Position numbers and translations under genes: made by a program. Of a stretch of 5,621 bases of DNA, positions 5,337-5,621 are shown in pieces (within the stretch, counting starts at the first letter, position 1; each line of letters begins with the position of its first letter). The notes below the pieces were generated by a model that saw only the letters and a list, made by a program, of their open reading frames with translations, ran no database searches and had not been told where the DNA came from. Source of the DNA: Rickettsiales bacterium (GTDB lineage: Bacteria > Pseudomonadota > Alphaproteobacteria > Rickettsiales > Deianiraeaceae); NCBI GenBank assembly GCA_947485035.1, contig CANKQN010000065.1, forward strand, positions 1 to 5,621, in the 5' to 3' direction.

Positions 5337-5621
5337 TTAAGGCTTTTGCTTAATGTTTTTCATAATAAAACGAAGTTGGAATAGGAAGTATAGCATTGTG
5401 ATGCTTGTTACGCCAAACACTTTATATTTTACCCAGATTGCCTCCGAAAAATTGCGATACACAAATTCATTACCAAGTGCAATTGCGAAAAACATCACGG
5501 CTAAACGAAGTGAGAGAATTTTCCAAGCAGAATTGTCCATGTCGAATTTGCCCTCAAACATTTTTTTAATTGGGGGATTTTCTAAGAAATAATTATAAGT
5601 TAATATCGCACCAAACGCAAG
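5337..5621 (-). CDS. yciB: YciB/IspZ (septation protein A) family membrane protein, C-terminal part
   Basis: The frame has no stop from the window's right edge to the TAA at 5337-5339, so the gene runs off the window and only its last 94 residues are seen. An internal ATG at 5561 is not the start: the 20 residues before it (ending in a Pro-Pro-Ile-Lys-Lys stretch) fit the family. The recognisable block is SAWKILSLRLAVMFFAIAL, then GNEFVYRNFSEAIWVKYKVF and a final hydrophobic helix, matching the family's 'W..L.lRWa.FF..lA..NE.vWr.fs...Wv.fKvfg' C-terminus. Two membrane segments are visible (about YciB family helices 4-5). Known: this multi-pass inner-membrane protein affects cell division and envelope synthesis. 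In many alphaproteobacteria it follows ftsY, so ftsY may lie just beyond the right edge; that is inference. Confidence 0.85.
   Translation of the reverse strand, partial: LAFGAILTYNYFLENPPIKKMFEGKFDMDNSAWKILSLRLAVMFFAIALGNEFVYRNFSEAIWVKYKVFGVTSITMLYFLFQLRFIMKNIKQKP

Noticed and set aside
5322..5345. Terminator between ffh and yciB.
   Set aside because: The 12-base gap and its surroundings form no stable stem with a T-run on either strand.
5353..5592. 79-codon open frame on the plus strand opposite yciB.
   Set aside because: It is antisense to a recognisable YciB C-terminus and has no homology features or upstream ribosome-binding site.

Overview
The window looks like the chromosome of an AT-rich, Gram-negative alphaproteobacterium, probably host-associated or otherwise fast-evolving. 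Three things point this way. The Nfu protein has the N-terminal Nfu domain typical of alphaproteobacteria and mitochondria. There is a TolQ-type inner-membrane channel and a YciB/IspZ septation-A protein. The housekeeping proteins (Ffh, Tmk) are recognisable but have unusual substitutions in normally invariant motifs. Species cannot be named from this sequence alone.

Layout: (1) 1-1813, plus strand: the 3' end of a Ser/Thr/Gly-rich, fibre-like surface or phage-tail-like protein, followed one base later by a TolQ/ExbB-family proton-channel gene; the two are probably co-transcribed. (2) 1814-2428, plus: a strong sigma70-type promoter, then nfu, an Fe-S cluster scaffold/carrier. (3) 2455-3580, minus: a tmk-coaD pair (dTMP kinase, then phosphopantetheine adenylyltransferase) separated by 4 bases and converging on nfu. 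(4) 3581-3965: a 385-base divergent intergenic region between tmk and ffh. It holds two copies of a ~38-base AT-rich element, a small GC-rich hairpin flanked by a 10-base direct repeat, and a possible ffh promoter. (5) 3966-5324, plus: ffh, the SRP GTPase. (6) 5337-5621, minus: the C-terminal part of yciB/ispZ, cut by the window edge and converging on ffh with a 12-base gap.

Most of the window is core housekeeping: Fe-S assembly, nucleotide and CoA synthesis, and protein targeting. I did not find a clear new multi-gene system. The most notable signals are the duplicated intergenic element upstream of tmk (7-4-7 direct-repeat architecture overlapping an extended -10), the altered GTPase motifs of Ffh (TKxD read as TKTE, DTAGR read as DTAGV), and the tight pairing of a fibre-like protein with an orphan TolQ.
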